Assembly: GCF_030814995.1 (NCBI RefSeq)
Contig: NZ_JAUSVX010000002.1
Location: 496,001-560,000 of the forward strand
Direction: 5' to 3'
From: Labrys wisconsinensis
GTDB taxonomy: Bacteria; Pseudomonadota; Alphaproteobacteria; Rhizobiales; Labraceae
DNA: 64,000 nucleotides
The notes under the pieces are model-generated. The model saw only the letters and a list, made by a program, of their open reading frames with translations, was not told the origin of the DNA and did not search any database. This document shows positions 8,866-18,748 of this stretch, piece after piece (within the stretch, counting starts at the first letter, position 1; each line of letters begins with the position of its first letter). The position numbers were made by a program, and so were the translations under genes.

Positions 8866-10077
8866 ATGGACATTCCCGATTGCATCGTGCGTCCGCGCGG
8901 ACCGTGGGCGGTGGCCCCACAGTCCCGCGGCCGGCTGGTGCCCGAGCCGCCGTCGCCGACCCGCACCGACTTCCAGCGCGATCGCGACCGGATCATCCAT
9001 TCCACCGCGTTCCGACGCCTCAAGCACAAGACGCAGGTTTTCGTCACCCACGAGGGCGACCATTACCGCACGCGTCTCACCCACAGCATCGAGGTGGCGC
9101 AGATCGCCCGCTCGATCGCCCGCTCCCTGGCTCTCGACGAGGATCTCGCCGAGGCGCTCGCGCTGGCGCACGATCTCGGCCATACGCCTTTCGGCCATAC
9201 CGGCGAGGACGCCCTCGACGAGGCCATGCGCCCCTATGGCGGCTTCGATCACAACGCCCAGTCCCTGCGCATCGTCACCCGGCTCGAGCAGCGCTACGCC
9301 GCCTTCGACGGCCTGAACCTCGCCTGGGAGACGCTGGAAGGCCTGGTCAAGCACAACGGACCGATGGTCGCGCCGGACGGGACGCCGCTCGGCGCCTATG
9401 TCTCACGCGGCATCCCGGCCGCCATCCTGGAATACCAGGCGCTGCAGGATCTGGAGCTTGCGAGCTATGCCAGCGCCGAGGCCCAGGCCGCGGCCGTGGC
9501 TGACGACATCGCCTACAATGCGCACGATATCGACGACGGCCTGCGCGCCGGCCTGTTCCAGCTCGACGATCTCGCGGTGGTGCCGCTGGTGGCCGAGCTG
9601 CTCGCCGAGATCGGCGCACGCCATCCCGGGCTCGACCGGGCCCGCACCGCCCACGAGCTGATGCGCCGCATCATCACCCGTCTGGTGGAGGACGTCATCG
9701 GCCTCGGGCGCCGCGCTTTCGAGAGCGGCCGCTATCGGTCGGCCGACGATGTCCGCCGCGCCGGCCATGCCCTCGTCGGCTTCTCGCCGGCCATGGCCGG
9801 CGCCGATCGGGCGATCAAGGATTTCCTCTATCCCAACATGTACCGGGCGCCGCGGGTGATGAAGATCCGCATCGCGGCGGCCGAGGTCGTCGTGAACCTG
9901 TTCCAGCGCCTGTTCCACGACATCGCGGCCCTGCCGCCGGAATGGCAGCAGGGGCTGGCGGGAGCGGACGAGAACAAGCGCGCCCGCCGCGTCGCGGACT
10001 ATATTGCCGGCATGACCGATACGTTCGCGCTCAGCGAGCATCGGCGCCTGTTCGACAGCGCGCCGGATCTGCGATAG
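8866..10077 (+). CDS. dgt: Deoxyguanosinetriphosphate triphosphohydrolase-like protein (HD domain)
   Basis: Hydrolyses dNTPs to deoxynucleoside and triphosphate. 403 residues, the usual size of the dGTPase type-2 (non-enterobacterial) group. Metal-binding HD-domain residues are visible: His73 in LTHSIEV, His102-Asp103 in [11 protein letters not shown], and the conserved DYHTD-like substrate segment is represented by [15 protein letters not shown] near the N-terminus. In this bacterial order dgt stands directly upstream of argS; here the following gene is the shortened ArgRS-like protein. Start ATG at 8866 gives the common N-terminus. Confidence 0.92.
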   Translation: MDIPDCIVRPRGPWAVAPQSRGRLVPEPPSPTRTDFQRDRDRIIHSTAFRRLKHKTQVFVTHEGDHYRTRLTHSIEVAQIARSIARSLALDEDLAEALALAHDLGHTPFGHTGEDALDEAMRPYGGFDHNAQSLRIVTRLEQRYAAFDGLNLAWETLEGLVKHNGPMVAPDGTPLGAYVSRGIPAAILEYQALQDLELASYASAEAQAAAVADDIAYNAHDIDDGLRAGLFQLDDLAVVPLVAELLAEIGARHPGLDRARTAHELMRRIITRLVEDVIGLGRRAFESGRYRSADDVRRAGHALVGFSPAMAGADRAIKDFLYPNMYRAPRVMKIRIAAAEVVVNLFQRLFHDIAALPPEWQQGLAGADENKRARRVADYIAGMTDTFALSEHRRLFDSAPDLR

Positions 10078-10173
10078 GACGCGCGCCCCGAGGCAGATCC
10101 CGAAGTCTCGGCGGGGGTTGGCGGACCGGCCCGGTGTTCCGATCCGTGAAACGCCGCCGAGCGCGCACGCGTC

Positions 10174-11277
10174 ATGGATGTATTCGCCCTGTTCGAAGCC
10201 CATGTCCGGGCCGCGCTCGCGGCCGAGGGCGCCATCACCGGCGTCGCCGATCCCGCCGGCATCACCGTCGAGACGGCGCGCGAGCCCGGACGCGGCGATC
10301 TCACCACCACGGCGGCGATGGCGTTCGCCGCTGCGTCCGGCCTGCCGCCGCGCGATCTCGCCGAACGCCTGGCGGCGCGCCTCGCCCGCCTGCCCGGCGT
10401 GACCCGGGCCGAGGCGGCCGGGCCGGGATTCGTCAATCTCAGCCTCGCCCCCGCGGTCTGGGCCGATGTGCTCGCCGCGATCCTGGCCACCGGCAACGCC
10501 TATGGGCGCAGCGCCGCGGCGCCGGGCGGGGCGGCCCGGGTCGGACGCGTCGAGCCGGAGGCGATCGGGCTGCTCGATCCCGACCATGGACGCCAGGCAG
10601 TCCTCGCCGACGCGCTGGCCGGCCTGCTCGAGGCGGCCGGACGCGTGGTGCGGCGGGTGCCGATGGTCGATGGCCCGCGGAAGGCGCGCACATGCGGCCC
10701 GGTCAGGGTCCTCAGCCGCGGCCGGCCGCTCGGTGGGGTGCCGAGCTTCGGCGCGCTGGCGGAGGAGGCCGGCTGGGACGCCGTGCGCTTCGCGATGCTG
10801 TCGGTCCCCGACGAAGCTCCGCTCGCTCTCGACCTGGCTGCGCTGGTCGACCTCTCCTGGGACAATCCGCTCTTTCGCGTGCACTATGCCCATGCCCGCT
10901 GCCGCTCGGCGTTCCGGGCCGCGCGGGAGACGGCGGCCGGCCTCGCCGATCGGGATGCCCTGCGCAGCGCGGATTTCGCCCTGCTCGTGGACGAGCGTGA
11001 AACGATGCTCCTGAAACGGCTCGCCCGCTACCCCAGGCTGATCGGGGAGGCGGCCGCTGTACATCGGCCGCATCGGGTGGCATTTTATCTCGGCGAGCTC
11101 GCCGACGATTTCCATGCCTATTGGAATTGGGGCAGAAATACCCCAGATTTACGGTTCATTAGGGATGAAAGTGGAAGCTTGACCCGTGCTCGCCTGGCGC
11201 TCGTGCTCGGCGTCGAGACGGTGCTGGCCTCCGGCCTCGCCTTGCTGGGTGTGTCCGCGCCGGACGAATTGCGCTGA
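10174..11277 (+). CDS. ArgRS-like protein lacking the catalytic core
   Basis: 367 residues against about 580-600 for arginyl-tRNA synthetase. Residues 1-110 match the ArgRS N-terminal (D-loop binding) domain, ending GPGFVNLSLAP and NAYGRS. Residues about 122-165 match the beginning of the Rossmann core, but the HIGH motif (normally HVGHGR) reads DPDHGR at 135-140. About 200 residues are then missing, and sequence resumes at VRVLSRGRP where the KMSK loop should follow but does not (GGVPSFGALAEEAG). From about 200 (DAVRFAMLS, DNPLFRVHYAHARC) to the end the anticodon-binding domain is well kept. Aminoacylation is not possible. It sits at the canonical argS locus after dgt, with normal codon use. 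Either a decaying gene or a retained tRNA-binding paralog. Confidence 0.85.
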   Translation: MDVFALFEAHVRAALAAEGAITGVADPAGITVETAREPGRGDLTTTAAMAFAAASGLPPRDLAERLAARLARLPGVTRAEAAGPGFVNLSLAPAVWADVLAAILATGNAYGRSAAAPGGAARVGRVEPEAIGLLDPDHGRQAVLADALAGLLEAAGRVVRRVPMVDGPRKARTCGPVRVLSRGRPLGGVPSFGALAEEAGWDAVRFAMLSVPDEAPLALDLAALVDLSWDNPLFRVHYAHARCRSAFRAARETAAGLADRDALRSADFALLVDERETMLLKRLARYPRLIGEAAAVHRPHRVAFYLGELADDFHAYWNWGRNTPDLRFIRDESGSLTRARLALVLGVETVLASGLALLGVSAPDELR

Positions 11278-11340
11278 CATCGTTTGTCTTCATGACCGGA
11301 AGATTACGGTGGATGCTGCCCAAGAGGGCCTGGAACGACG

Positions 11341-12900
11341 ATGAACGAGTCGATGAACCGCCGTTACGCCCGTGACGACTTCGCTCAGCAGAGCGCAGCG
11401 CCGGAGGATCCGCTTGCCGAGCTGGCGCGGATCGTCAACAAGAACGACCCCTTCGCCGACCTGTTCAACGAGGCCCGCACCGCTCCGGCCGGCCAGCAGC
11501 GTGCCGCGCAGCCGACGGCGCCGGCCGACGACCTGTTCGAGGGCGATCTGCGCGGCAGCTACGATCCGCAGCAGGAGACCGCCCGGACCGCGCCACGCTT
11601 CCGCGGCCAGGCGGCCCCTTCCTATGGCGGACTCTCGCGCGGCCAGGCGCAGGCCTCGGGCGGCGCACGAGCGGCAGCCGTGCCGATCGCCGACGAGGAC
11701 GACGCTGCCTATCACCCCTCCCACGCCTATGCCGCGCCCGCGGACGGGCCTTATACCGAGACCGGTGGCGCCCCCCTCGACGACGAATTGCGCGCCGCGC
11801 CCTATGTCGCCGAGGATGCCGAAGAGGACTATCGCCAGTCGCGCGGACGCGGCATCGCCGGCATCGGTATCCTTGTCGGCCTGGTCGCCCTGGCGGCGAT
11901 CGGCGGCGGCGCGGCCTATGCCTGGAAGAGCGGCGTGTTCGATTCGGGCACGATGATGGGCACCCGCGGCGAGCCGCCCCTGATCGTGGCCAGCAAGGAG
12001 CCGACCAAGATCAAGCCGGAGGCGCCGGCCTCCACCGACATGCCGACGACGACGAAGGAGATCTTCGATCGCGTCAGCCAGGACCGGACCGAGGTTCCCG
12101 AGCGGATCATGCCGCGCGAGGAGCAGCCGGTCGCCATCGCCGCCGCCGTCCCCGACGCGCCCAAGCCGGCGGCCCCGCCGCCCGCGCTGCCGCCCCTGCC
12201 GGCCGAGCAGACCGGCGCGGTCGCGCCGCCGCCGCTGCCGACCCGTGGCCTGCCGGCCGCTCTCGCGCCCCCTTCCGAGCCCCGGCGCGTCAAGACCGTC
12301 AAGGTGCTGGCGGATGGCACGATCGTCACCGGCGAGGCGCAGGCTGCGCCATCCGCCGACCCTCAGCAGCCCGTCGTCGACGCCGGCGTGCCCTCGCTCG
12401 CCGTCCCGCAGATAACGACCGCCGACACCCCGCTGACCGCGCCGCCGGGGCAGGCGCCTGCGGCCGCCGATACGCCGGACGCTGCCGCGGCGCCGCCTGC
12501 GCCCAGGCCGGTCGCCGTGCCGCCGGTGCGGCCGAAGAGGATCGCAGCCGCGCCGGTGAAGCCGGCCGAGGCGCCGCCCGCGGCTCCGGCTGCCGACCAG
12601 CCGCACATGCAGGTCGCCTCCCTCGAGGCGAGCCCGCCGGAGGCCACCGGCAGCGGCTTCGTCGTGCAGGTCTCCTCGCAGAAGAGCCAGGCCGATGCGA
12701 TCGCCGCCTTCCAGGCCTTGCAGCGCAAGTTTCCCGCCGTGGTGGGCGGCATGAAGCCTTCGATCAAGAAGGCTGAGGTCGGCGACAAGGGCACGTTCTA
12801 CCGCGTCCGGGTCGGCGGCTGGCAGGCGCGGGACCAGGCCACGACCTTCTGCGTCAAGCTCAAGGCGGCGGGTGGCGACTGCGTCGTCACGCGCAACTGA
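11341..12900 (+). CDS. SPOR-domain cell-division/envelope protein
   Basis: 519-residue single-span protein. Residues 1-170 are cytoplasmic and acidic, one transmembrane helix lies at about 171-194 (GIAGIGILVGLVALAAIGGG), then a long Pro/Ala-rich periplasmic linker, and a C-terminal SPOR domain at about 436-519 (GFVVQVSSQKSQADAIAAF; FYRVRVGGW). SPOR domains bind denuded glycan strands at the division septum. The pairing with nagZ downstream, conserved in this group, fits a role in envelope or division. The N-terminal PLAELARIVNKNDPF segment is a conserved feature of alphaproteobacterial homologs. Confidence 0.88.
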   Translation: MNESMNRRYARDDFAQQSAAPEDPLAELARIVNKNDPFADLFNEARTAPAGQQRAAQPTAPADDLFEGDLRGSYDPQQETARTAPRFRGQAAPSYGGLSRGQAQASGGARAAAVPIADEDDAAYHPSHAYAAPADGPYTETGGAPLDDELRAAPYVAEDAEEDYRQSRGRGIAGIGILVGLVALAAIGGGAAYAWKSGVFDSGTMMGTRGEPPLIVASKEPTKIKPEAPASTDMPTTTKEIFDRVSQDRTEVPERIMPREEQPVAIAAAVPDAPKPAAPPPALPPLPAEQTGAVAPPPLPTRGLPAALAPPSEPRRVKTVKVLADGTIVTGEAQAAPSADPQQPVVDAGVPSLAVPQITTADTPLTAPPGQAPAAADTPDAAAAPPAPRPVAVPPVRPKRIAAAPVKPAEAPPAAPAADQPHMQVASLEASPPEATGSGFVVQVSSQKSQADAIAAFQALQRKFPAVVGGMKPSIKKAEVGDKGTFYRVRVGGWQARDQATTFCVKLKAAGGDCVVTRN

Positions 12901-12914
12901 GCAGCGTCTCGTGG

Positions 12915-12953
12915 CGCGCAAAGTCTTCCCGCCCGCCGGGAAGGCTTTGCGCG
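12915..12953 (+). terminator. Long hairpin between SPOR gene and nagZ
   Basis: CGCGCAAAG-T-CTTCCCG (12915-12931) pairs with CGGGAAG-G-CTTTGCGCG (12937-12953), a 17-pair stem with one G-U pair and a 5-base loop. It begins 15 bases after the SPOR-gene stop and lies before nagZ. Only a weak T-rich tail (TCTGGATTTCT) follows, so partial termination or a 3'-end stabiliser is more likely than full termination. Confidence 0.65.
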
Positions 12954-12981
12954 TCTGGATTTCTCTCCTCCCGGGTGCCCG

Positions 12982-14004
12982 ATGCCTGTTTCGGCTGTGA
13001 TTCTTGGTTGTGCCGACCCGGCGCTGACGCCGGAGGAACGGGCCTTCTTCCGCGACGCCGATCCCTGGGGCTTCATCCTGTTCCGCCGCAATATCGGCAC
13101 GCCGCAGGAGGTGCGGGCGCTCACGGCCGCGCTGCGCGAGGCGGTCGGCCGCGAGGCGCCGGTGCTGGTCGACCAGGAAGGCGGGCGCGTCCAGCGCCTC
13201 GGCCCGCCGCATTGGCCGAAATATCCGCCGGGCCGCCATTACGGGCGCGTCCATGCCAATGATCCGGTGACACGCCGCGAGATCACCCGCCTCGCCGCCC
13301 GCCTCATCGCCCATGACCTCACGACGGTCGGCATCAATGTCGACTGCATCCCGGTGCTGGACGTGCCGGCGCCCGGATCGCACGAGATCGTCGGCGACCG
13401 GGCCTACGGGGCCGACGCAGTGACGGTCGGCACGCTCGGCCGCGCCGCCGCGGAGGGCCTGCTGGCAGGTGGCGTGCTGCCGGTCATCAAGCATGTCCCC
13501 GGCCATGGCCGGGCGACGGTCGACAGCCACCTGACGCTGCCCGTGGTCGACGCGCCGCTGGCCGAGCTCGAGGCCTCGGACTTTCTGCCCTTCCGCATGC
13601 TGTCCGACATGCCGATCGGCATGAGCGCCCATGTCGTCTACACCGCGATCGATCCGGCCGCGCCCTGCACCACGTCGAGGACGGTGATCCGGCGGGTGGT
13701 TCGCGGCGCGATCGGCTATGACGGCCTGCTGGTGAGCGACGACCTGTCGATGCAGGCCCTGGCCGGTTCCCTGGGCGAGCGCGCTGCCGCAGCCTTCGCC
13801 GCGGGCTGCGATGTCGGGCTGCACTGCAACGGACGGATGGAGGAGATGCTGCAGGTGATGGACGCAGCCCCGCGGCTCGCCGGCAAGGCCCGCCGCCGTG
13901 CCGAGGCGGCGCTGGCCCGCATCCGCCACCTGCCCGAGCCGGTCGACGTGGCCGAAGCGCGGGCGCGGCTCGACGCCGCCCTCGCCACGCTGCAGGCCGC
14001 CTGA
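12982..14004 (+). CDS. nagZ: Beta-N-acetylhexosaminidase (glycoside hydrolase family 3)
   Basis: Cytoplasmic enzyme of peptidoglycan recycling that removes GlcNAc from anhydromuropeptides. 340 residues, the normal NagZ length. The mobile catalytic loop motif reads KHVPGHGRATVDSH from residue 170 (normally KHFPGHG-D-T-DSH), and the nucleophile region is SDDLSMQAL at 252-260. The active-site His/Asp dyad is therefore present; Arg replaces the usual Asp in the middle of the loop. Start ATG at 12982. Upstream is the SPOR gene; downstream scpA begins 1 base after the stop. Confidence 0.93.
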   Translation: MPVSAVILGCADPALTPEERAFFRDADPWGFILFRRNIGTPQEVRALTAALREAVGREAPVLVDQEGGRVQRLGPPHWPKYPPGRHYGRVHANDPVTRREITRLAARLIAHDLTTVGINVDCIPVLDVPAPGSHEIVGDRAYGADAVTVGTLGRAAAEGLLAGGVLPVIKHVPGHGRATVDSHLTLPVVDAPLAELEASDFLPFRMLSDMPIGMSAHVVYTAIDPAAPCTTSRTVIRRVVRGAIGYDGLLVSDDLSMQALAGSLGERAAAAFAAGCDVGLHCNGRMEEMLQVMDAAPRLAGKARRRAEAALARIRHLPEPVDVAEARARLDAALATLQAA

Positions 14005-14005
14005 G

Positions 14006-14803
14006 ATGGCCGGGCCGTTCGACTTCACCCAGTCGGACGATCGGGCCAGCGATGACCCGACGCTGGTGGTCGACGTCGACGGCTTCGAAGGCCCGCTCGA
14101 CCTCTTGCTCGAGCTGTCGCGGCGCCAGAAGGTCGACCTTGCCCGCATCTCCATCCTGGCGCTCGCCGAGCAGTATCTCGCCTTCATCGAGGCGGCGCGC
14201 AAGCTGCGCCTGGAGCTGGCGGCCGACTATCTCGTCATGGCGGCCTGGCTGGCCTATCTCAAGTCGCGTCTGCTGCTGCCCGAGCCGCCCAAGGGCGAGG
14301 AGCCGCCGGCCGCCGAGCTCGCCGCTGCGCTGGCCTTCCGCCTCAAGCGCCTGGAGGCGATGCGGACGGCCTCGGAAAGCCTGCAGGGGCGCCCGCAGCT
14401 CGGGCGCGAGGTGTTCTTCCGCGGCATGCCGGAGGGGGTGAGGCGCAGCGACGCCCCCCGTTACGAGGCGACGCTCTACGACCTCCTCTCCGCCTATGCC
14501 CGGCAGCGCCAGCGCTCGGTGCTGGCGCGCGTGCGCCTGCCCGACCGCAACGTCTGGACGCTGGCCGAGGCGCGCGAGCTGCTCGAGCGCCTGGTCGGCC
14601 CGGCGCACGACTGGACCAGCCTCACCGACTTCCTCCTGGACTATCTCGCCGATCCCGCCACCCGCGCCACGGTCAAGGCGTCGAGCTTCTCGGCCAGCCT
14701 GGAGCTCGCCAAGGAGGGCAGGCTCGATTTGAGGCAGGACAAGGCCTTCGCGCCGATCTATATCCGCGGCAGGGGCGCCCGCGGCCGCGCGGGCGAGACA
14801 TAG
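14006..14803 (+). CDS. scpA: Segregation and condensation protein A (kleisin)
   Basis: Kleisin subunit that bridges the SMC heads together with ScpB in chromosome condensation. 265 residues from the ATG at 14006, which directly follows the nagZ stop. The N-terminal ScpA signature is clear (DGFEGPLDLLLELSRRQKVD, then ILALAEQYLAFI and YLVMAAWLAYLKSRLLLP), and a C-terminal winged-helix part follows. scpB starts 11 bases later, so the pair is co-translated, as in most bacteria. The N-terminal 20 residues are acidic and variable. Confidence 0.95.
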   Translation: MAGPFDFTQSDDRASDDPTLVVDVDGFEGPLDLLLELSRRQKVDLARISILALAEQYLAFIEAARKLRLELAADYLVMAAWLAYLKSRLLLPEPPKGEEPPAAELAAALAFRLKRLEAMRTASESLQGRPQLGREVFFRGMPEGVRRSDAPRYEATLYDLLSAYARQRQRSVLARVRLPDRNVWTLAEARELLERLVGPAHDWTSLTDFLLDYLADPATRATVKASSFSASLELAKEGRLDLRQDKAFAPIYIRGRGARGRAGET

Positions 14804-14814
14804 AGGACTCCCGA

Positions 14815-15504
14815 TTGGGCAAGCTCGAGCCCGCCACGGATGCACCGGAGGCATCGGCCGTCCAGGAGCATGTCAGGCTCGTGGAGGCCCTGCTGTTCGC
14901 TGCCGTCGAGCCGCTCGACGAGGCGGCGCTGCGGGCGCGGCTGCCGGACGGCGTCGACCTGCCGGCCGTGCTCGCCGCCCTGCGGCAGGACTATGCCGGC
15001 CGGGGCGTCAACCTCGTGCGGCTCGGCGGCCGCTGGGCCTTCCGCACGGCCTCGGACCTCGCCTGGCTGATGGCCCCCGATGCGGCGGAGCCGAAGAAGC
15101 TTTCCCGCGCCGCCCTGGAGACGCTGGCGATCATCGCCTATCACCAGCCGGTGACGCGGGCCGAGATCGAGGAGATCCGCGGCGTCTCCATCTCCAAGGG
15201 CACGCTGGACCTGCTGCTCGAGACCGGCTGGGCCCGGCTGCGCGGGCGCCGCCGCGTGCCGGGGCGGCCGGTGACCTACGGCACCACCCCGGCTTTCCTC
15301 GACCATTTCGGGCTCGACGGCATCGGCGACCTGCCGGGGCTGGACGAGCTGAAGGGCGCCGGCCTCCTCGACGGGCGCCTGCCGCCCGGCTTCAGCGTGC
15401 CCATGCCGTCCGACGACAGCGCCTTGACGCCGGACGAGGAGCCGCTCGACGCGGCCGACCTGTCGATGTCCTTCCCGCCGCCGGAGCCCGAGGAGGGCGC
15501 CTGA
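14815..15504 (+). CDS. scpB: Segregation and condensation protein B
   Basis: Winged-helix partner of ScpA in the SMC-kleisin complex. 229 residues. The start is a TTG at 14815, supported by AGAGGA 7 bases upstream; no ATG or GTG gives the right N-terminus. Family segments: VEALLFAAVEPLDEAALRAR, LSRAALETLAIIAYHQPVTR, EIRGVSISKGTLDLLLETGW, and RRRVPGRPVTYGTT. A C-terminal acidic tail rich in Asp and Pro extends past the two winged helices. The TTG start may lower translation compared with scpA. Confidence 0.94.
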   Translation: MGKLEPATDAPEASAVQEHVRLVEALLFAAVEPLDEAALRARLPDGVDLPAVLAALRQDYAGRGVNLVRLGGRWAFRTASDLAWLMAPDAAEPKKLSRAALETLAIIAYHQPVTRAEIEEIRGVSISKGTLDLLLETGWARLRGRRRVPGRPVTYGTTPAFLDHFGLDGIGDLPGLDELKGAGLLDGRLPPGFSVPMPSDDSALTPDEEPLDAADLSMSFPPPEPEEGA

Positions 15505-15682
15505 TCTTCGTCGCTCATTCGCCGCCGTGGGCGCAGCGCCGCAGGCCCGGCTCCATGTTTGATTCGGCCGAAGTCCTTGTTTTTGCCGCGGCGGCCGCAT
15601 AGCTTGCAGTCATGATCGGGTCGTGAGCGTCGCCGTCGATGGGACATCGCATCCGGGGCGCTGAACACCTTGGGAGGTTTTC

Positions 15683-15916
15683 ATGGGTGGCTTGAGTCTT
15701 TGGCATTGGATCGTCGTTCTCATCATCGTCATGCTGCTGTTCGGGCGCGGCAAGGTGTCCGACCTGATGGGCGACGTCGCGAAGGGCATCAAGTCCTTCA
15801 AGAAGGGCATGGCCGACGATGAGCCGGTGGCCGCGTCCTCCACGCCGAACGAGTCGGTGAAGACGATCGACAACCAGGCCGGCACGCCGGTGAAGCCCGA
15901 GCAGAAGGTCGGCTGA
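15683..15916 (+). CDS. tatA: Sec-independent translocase subunit TatA
   Basis: Pore-forming component of the twin-arginine export system. 77 residues: one N-terminal membrane helix ([19 protein letters not shown]), the FGRGK hinge, the amphipathic helix ([20 protein letters not shown]), and an acidic tail. GGGAGG lies about 6 bases before the ATG. It is preceded by 178 bases without a gene after scpB, which likely contain the tat promoter, though I could not pick a convincing one. tatB and tatC follow. Confidence 0.96.
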   Translation: MGGLSLWHWIVVLIIVMLLFGRGKVSDLMGDVAKGIKSFKKGMADDEPVAASSTPNESVKTIDNQAGTPVKPEQKVG

Positions 15917-15988
15917 CCTCTGCGCTTCCCTTGGACGCCCGGCGCGTAAGCGCGGCGCAGCCGCCCTCTTTGCCGGACAACTTGTGCG

Positions 15989-16426
15989 ATGCTGGATATC
16001 GGATGGACTGAGCTCCTGCTGATCGCCGTCGTGGCGATCGTGGTCATCGGGCCGAAAGAGCTGCCCGAGGCCTTGCGCTCGCTTGGCCGGATGACGACCA
16101 GGCTGCGCCGCATGGCCGGCGAGTTCCAGAGCCAGTTCAACCAGGCATTGCGCGAAGCCAACCTGGAAGACGTGAAGCGCGACTTCGATTCGATCCGCCA
16201 GTCGGCTTCGTCGCTGGGTGGCGGCTTCAACCCGATGGCGCTGGCGCGCGACGAGATCCGGGGCGCCATCACCGGCTCCGCCGTCGCACCCTCGGCCGTG
16301 GTCGATACGGCGCTGACCAGCTCGGCAGCGGTCTCGGCCGCGCCGCCGAGCGTGGTGGCCGAGCCGGAGACGCCGCCGGAGCCCATTCCCTCGGCCTTCG
16401 CGACGTCGTCGGCCTTCAAGCGATAG
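15989..16426 (+). CDS. tatB: Sec-independent translocase subunit TatB
   Basis: 145-residue TatB. It has the N-terminal helix with Glu near its start ([20 protein letters not shown]), the [14 protein letters not shown] hinge and amphipathic helix, and a longer Ala/Pro-rich tail than TatA. With TatC it forms the receptor for twin-arginine signal peptides. tatC begins 4 bases after its stop. Exported clients with twin-arginine-like signals occur in this window (54036 phosphoesterase, 62519 binding protein). Confidence 0.95.
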   Translation: MLDIGWTELLLIAVVAIVVIGPKELPEALRSLGRMTTRLRRMAGEFQSQFNQALREANLEDVKRDFDSIRQSASSLGGGFNPMALARDEIRGAITGSAVAPSAVVDTALTSSAAVSAAPPSVVAEPETPPEPIPSAFATSSAFKR

Positions 16427-16430
16427 ACCC

Positions 16431-17228
16431 ATGACCCAGGAGGACATCGACGCCACGAAGGCTCCGTTGCTGGAGCATCTGATCGAGTTGCGATCACGGC
16501 TGATCAAGTCGATGATCGCCTTCGTGGTGCTGTTCATCTGCTGCTTCTTCGTCGCCAAGCCGATCTACAACATCCTGCTCTGGCCGTTCGAATGGGCGGC
16601 GTCGCAGGCGGGCGTGCCGGACGTCAGGCTGATCTACACGGCGCCGCTCGAATATTTCTTCACCCAGATCAAGGTGGCGATGTTCGGCGCCGCCTTCATC
16701 GGCTTTCCCGTGGTGGCGACGCAGATCTACATGTTCGTGGCGCCGGGGCTCTACCGCCACGAGCGCGACGCCTTCCTGCCCTATCTCATCGCCACGCCGA
16801 TCTTCTTCCTGATCGGGGCGCTGATGGTGTTCTTCTTCGCCATGCCGATGGTGATGAAGTTCTCGCTGGCGATGCAGCAGGCCGGCGGCGACGGCCGGGC
16901 GGCGATCCAGCTCCTGCCCAAGGTGGAAGACTATCTCAGCCTGATCATGACGCTGATCTTCGCCTTCGGCATCACCTTCCAGCTTCCCGTGGTCCTGACG
17001 CTGCTCGGGCGCATCGGCATCATCGACTCCGCCTTCCTGCAGGCCAAGCGGCGCTACGCCATCGTCATCGTGTTCATCATCGCGGCGCTGCTGACCCCGC
17101 CCGACGTGGTCAGCCAGTTGTCGCTTGCCGTCCCCGGCCTCCTCCTTTACGAACTCTCGATCTATTCGGTCCGCCTGGTCGAGAAACGGCGAGCGGCCGC
17201 CGAGGCGCAGGCGACGTCCGCGACCTGA
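16431..17228 (+). CDS. tatC: Sec-independent translocase subunit TatC
   Basis: Six-helix membrane protein that recognises twin-arginine signals. 265 residues. Conserved parts: [20 protein letters not shown] at the N-terminus, [16 protein letters not shown], and [19 protein letters not shown] before the last helices. The stop is 52 bases before serS. tatABC is complete and in the standard order. Confidence 0.96.
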   Translation: MTQEDIDATKAPLLEHLIELRSRLIKSMIAFVVLFICCFFVAKPIYNILLWPFEWAASQAGVPDVRLIYTAPLEYFFTQIKVAMFGAAFIGFPVVATQIYMFVAPGLYRHERDAFLPYLIATPIFFLIGALMVFFFAMPMVMKFSLAMQQAGGDGRAAIQLLPKVEDYLSLIMTLIFAFGITFQLPVVLTLLGRIGIIDSAFLQAKRRYAIVIVFIIAALLTPPDVVSQLSLAVPGLLLYELSIYSVRLVEKRRAAAEAQATSAT

Positions 17229-17279
17229 CGGGCGGTGCGCCTGCCTTCTCCCGCCGGGCCCCGGTGCGGGAGAGGTTCG

Positions 17280-18677
17280 ATGTATGACGTGAAGTGGATC
17301 CGCGACAATCCGGGTCTCTTCGACGAGGGCCTGGCCCGGCGCGGCGCAGTGCCGCCGGCATGGCGCTCCGAGCATATCCTGGCGCTCGAGGCCGAGCGCC
17401 GCGCCATCGTCACGCGCCTGCAGGCCTCCCAGGAACGCCGCAACGCCGCCTCCAAGGAGATCGGCCAGGCCAAGGCGCGCAAGGACGAGGCCGCGGCTCA
17501 GGCGCTGATGGCGGAGGTCGCGGCGCTGAAGCAGTCCATGCCGGCGGACGAGGCCGTCTTGCGGACGGCCGACGCCGCGCTCAACCGGCTGCTCTCGGAG
17601 ATTCCAAACCTGCCGGCGGACGACGTGCCGCTCGGCGCCGACGAGCACGGCAATGTCGAGCGGCAGACCCGTTACGGCATGCCGCGCGCCTACACGTTTG
17701 CGCCGCGCGAGCATTTCGAGATCGGCGAAGGGCTCGGCCTGATGGATTTCGAGACGGCGGCCAAGCTGTCGGGCGCCCGTTTCGTGGTGCTGAAGCGCGG
17801 GCTGGCCCGACTCGAGCGCGCCATCGGCCAGTACATGCTCGACACGCATGTCGGCGAGCACGGCTATATCGAGGTCAACCCGCCACTGCTCGTGCGCAGC
17901 GAGACGATGTTCGGCACGGCGCAGCTGCCGAAGTTCCGCGACGATCAGTTCTTCGCCGGCACCCATGACGGCGTCGACGGGCAGTACGAGACCGCCATCG
18001 ACAGGATCGCCGCGGGCGCTGCGGCGTCCGAGGCCCTGCAGGCGGCGCGCGAGGAGGCGAACCAGCGGCGGCTGTGGCTGATTCCCACCGCCGAGGTCCC
18101 GCTCACCAACCTGGTGCGCGAGGCCATCACGCCCGAGGAGGAGCTGCCGCTGCGCCTCACTGCGCTGAGCCATTGCTTCCGGGCCGAAGCCGGCGCTGCC
18201 GGGCGCGACACCCGCGGCATGATCCGCCAGCACCAGTTCCAGAAGGTGGAGCTCGTCTCGATCACCACGCCGGAGGAGAGCCGGGCCGAGCACGAGCGCA
18301 TGCTGGCCTGCGCCGAGGCGGTGCTGAAGGGGCTCGACCTGCATTACCGCGTGATGACGCTGTGCACCGGCGACATGGGCTTTGCCAGCCAGAAGACCTA
18401 TGACATCGAGGTCTGGCTGCCGGGGCAGGGCGCCTTCCGCGAGATCTCGTCCTGCTCGGTCTGCGGCGATTTCCAGGCCCGGCGCATGAATGCGCGCTAC
18501 CGCCCGCGCGGCGGCGGCCAGCCCCGCTACGTCCACAGCCTCAACGGGTCCGGCGTCGCCGTCGGGCGGGCGCTGGTGGCGGTGCTGGAGACCTACCAGA
18601 ACGCCGACGGCTCGGTCACGGTGCCCGAGGTGCTGCTCCCCTACATGGGCGGCATCCGGCGCCTCGAGACGGCCTGA
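17280..18677 (+). CDS. serS: Seryl-tRNA synthetase
   Basis: Class II synthetase charging tRNA-Ser (and tRNA-Sec). 465 residues from the ATG at 17280, which has GGGAGAGG 4 bases upstream; the in-frame codon at 17235 adds 15 residues that are not family sequence. Residues 1-110 form the long coiled-coil arm that grips the tRNA. Motif 2 ([20 protein letters not shown]) and motif 3 ([15 protein letters not shown]) are intact. An insertion with [17 protein letters not shown] before motif 2 makes it slightly longer than E. coli SerRS. Part of the tat-serS-surE-pcm run. Confidence 0.95.
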   Translation: MYDVKWIRDNPGLFDEGLARRGAVPPAWRSEHILALEAERRAIVTRLQASQERRNAASKEIGQAKARKDEAAAQALMAEVAALKQSMPADEAVLRTADAALNRLLSEIPNLPADDVPLGADEHGNVERQTRYGMPRAYTFAPREHFEIGEGLGLMDFETAAKLSGARFVVLKRGLARLERAIGQYMLDTHVGEHGYIEVNPPLLVRSETMFGTAQLPKFRDDQFFAGTHDGVDGQYETAIDRIAAGAAASEALQAAREEANQRRLWLIPTAEVPLTNLVREAITPEEELPLRLTALSHCFRAEAGAAGRDTRGMIRQHQFQKVELVSITTPEESRAEHERMLACAEAVLKGLDLHYRVMTLCTGDMGFASQKTYDIEVWLPGQGAFREISSCSVCGDFQARRMNARYRPRGGGQPRYVHSLNGSGVAVGRALVAVLETYQNADGSVTVPEVLLPYMGGIRRLETA

Positions 18678-18748
18678 CGGCCCCTTCCTCCCGGCCATGC
18701 CGGGCAGGCGAACCTTCCCATCACGCTGATTCCCGCGAAAGGCTTCCG

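Noticed and set aside
11290-14202. 970-codon open frame on the minus strand
   Set aside because: Antisense to the SPOR and nagZ genes; produced by very high GC at third positions. The amino-acid content (Arg, Gly and Ala runs) fits no family. The same holds for the long antisense frames at 3518-5929, 16494-18698, 23586-26033, 35826-38108 (minus) and 36671-39805, 41389-43119, 43240-44886 (plus).
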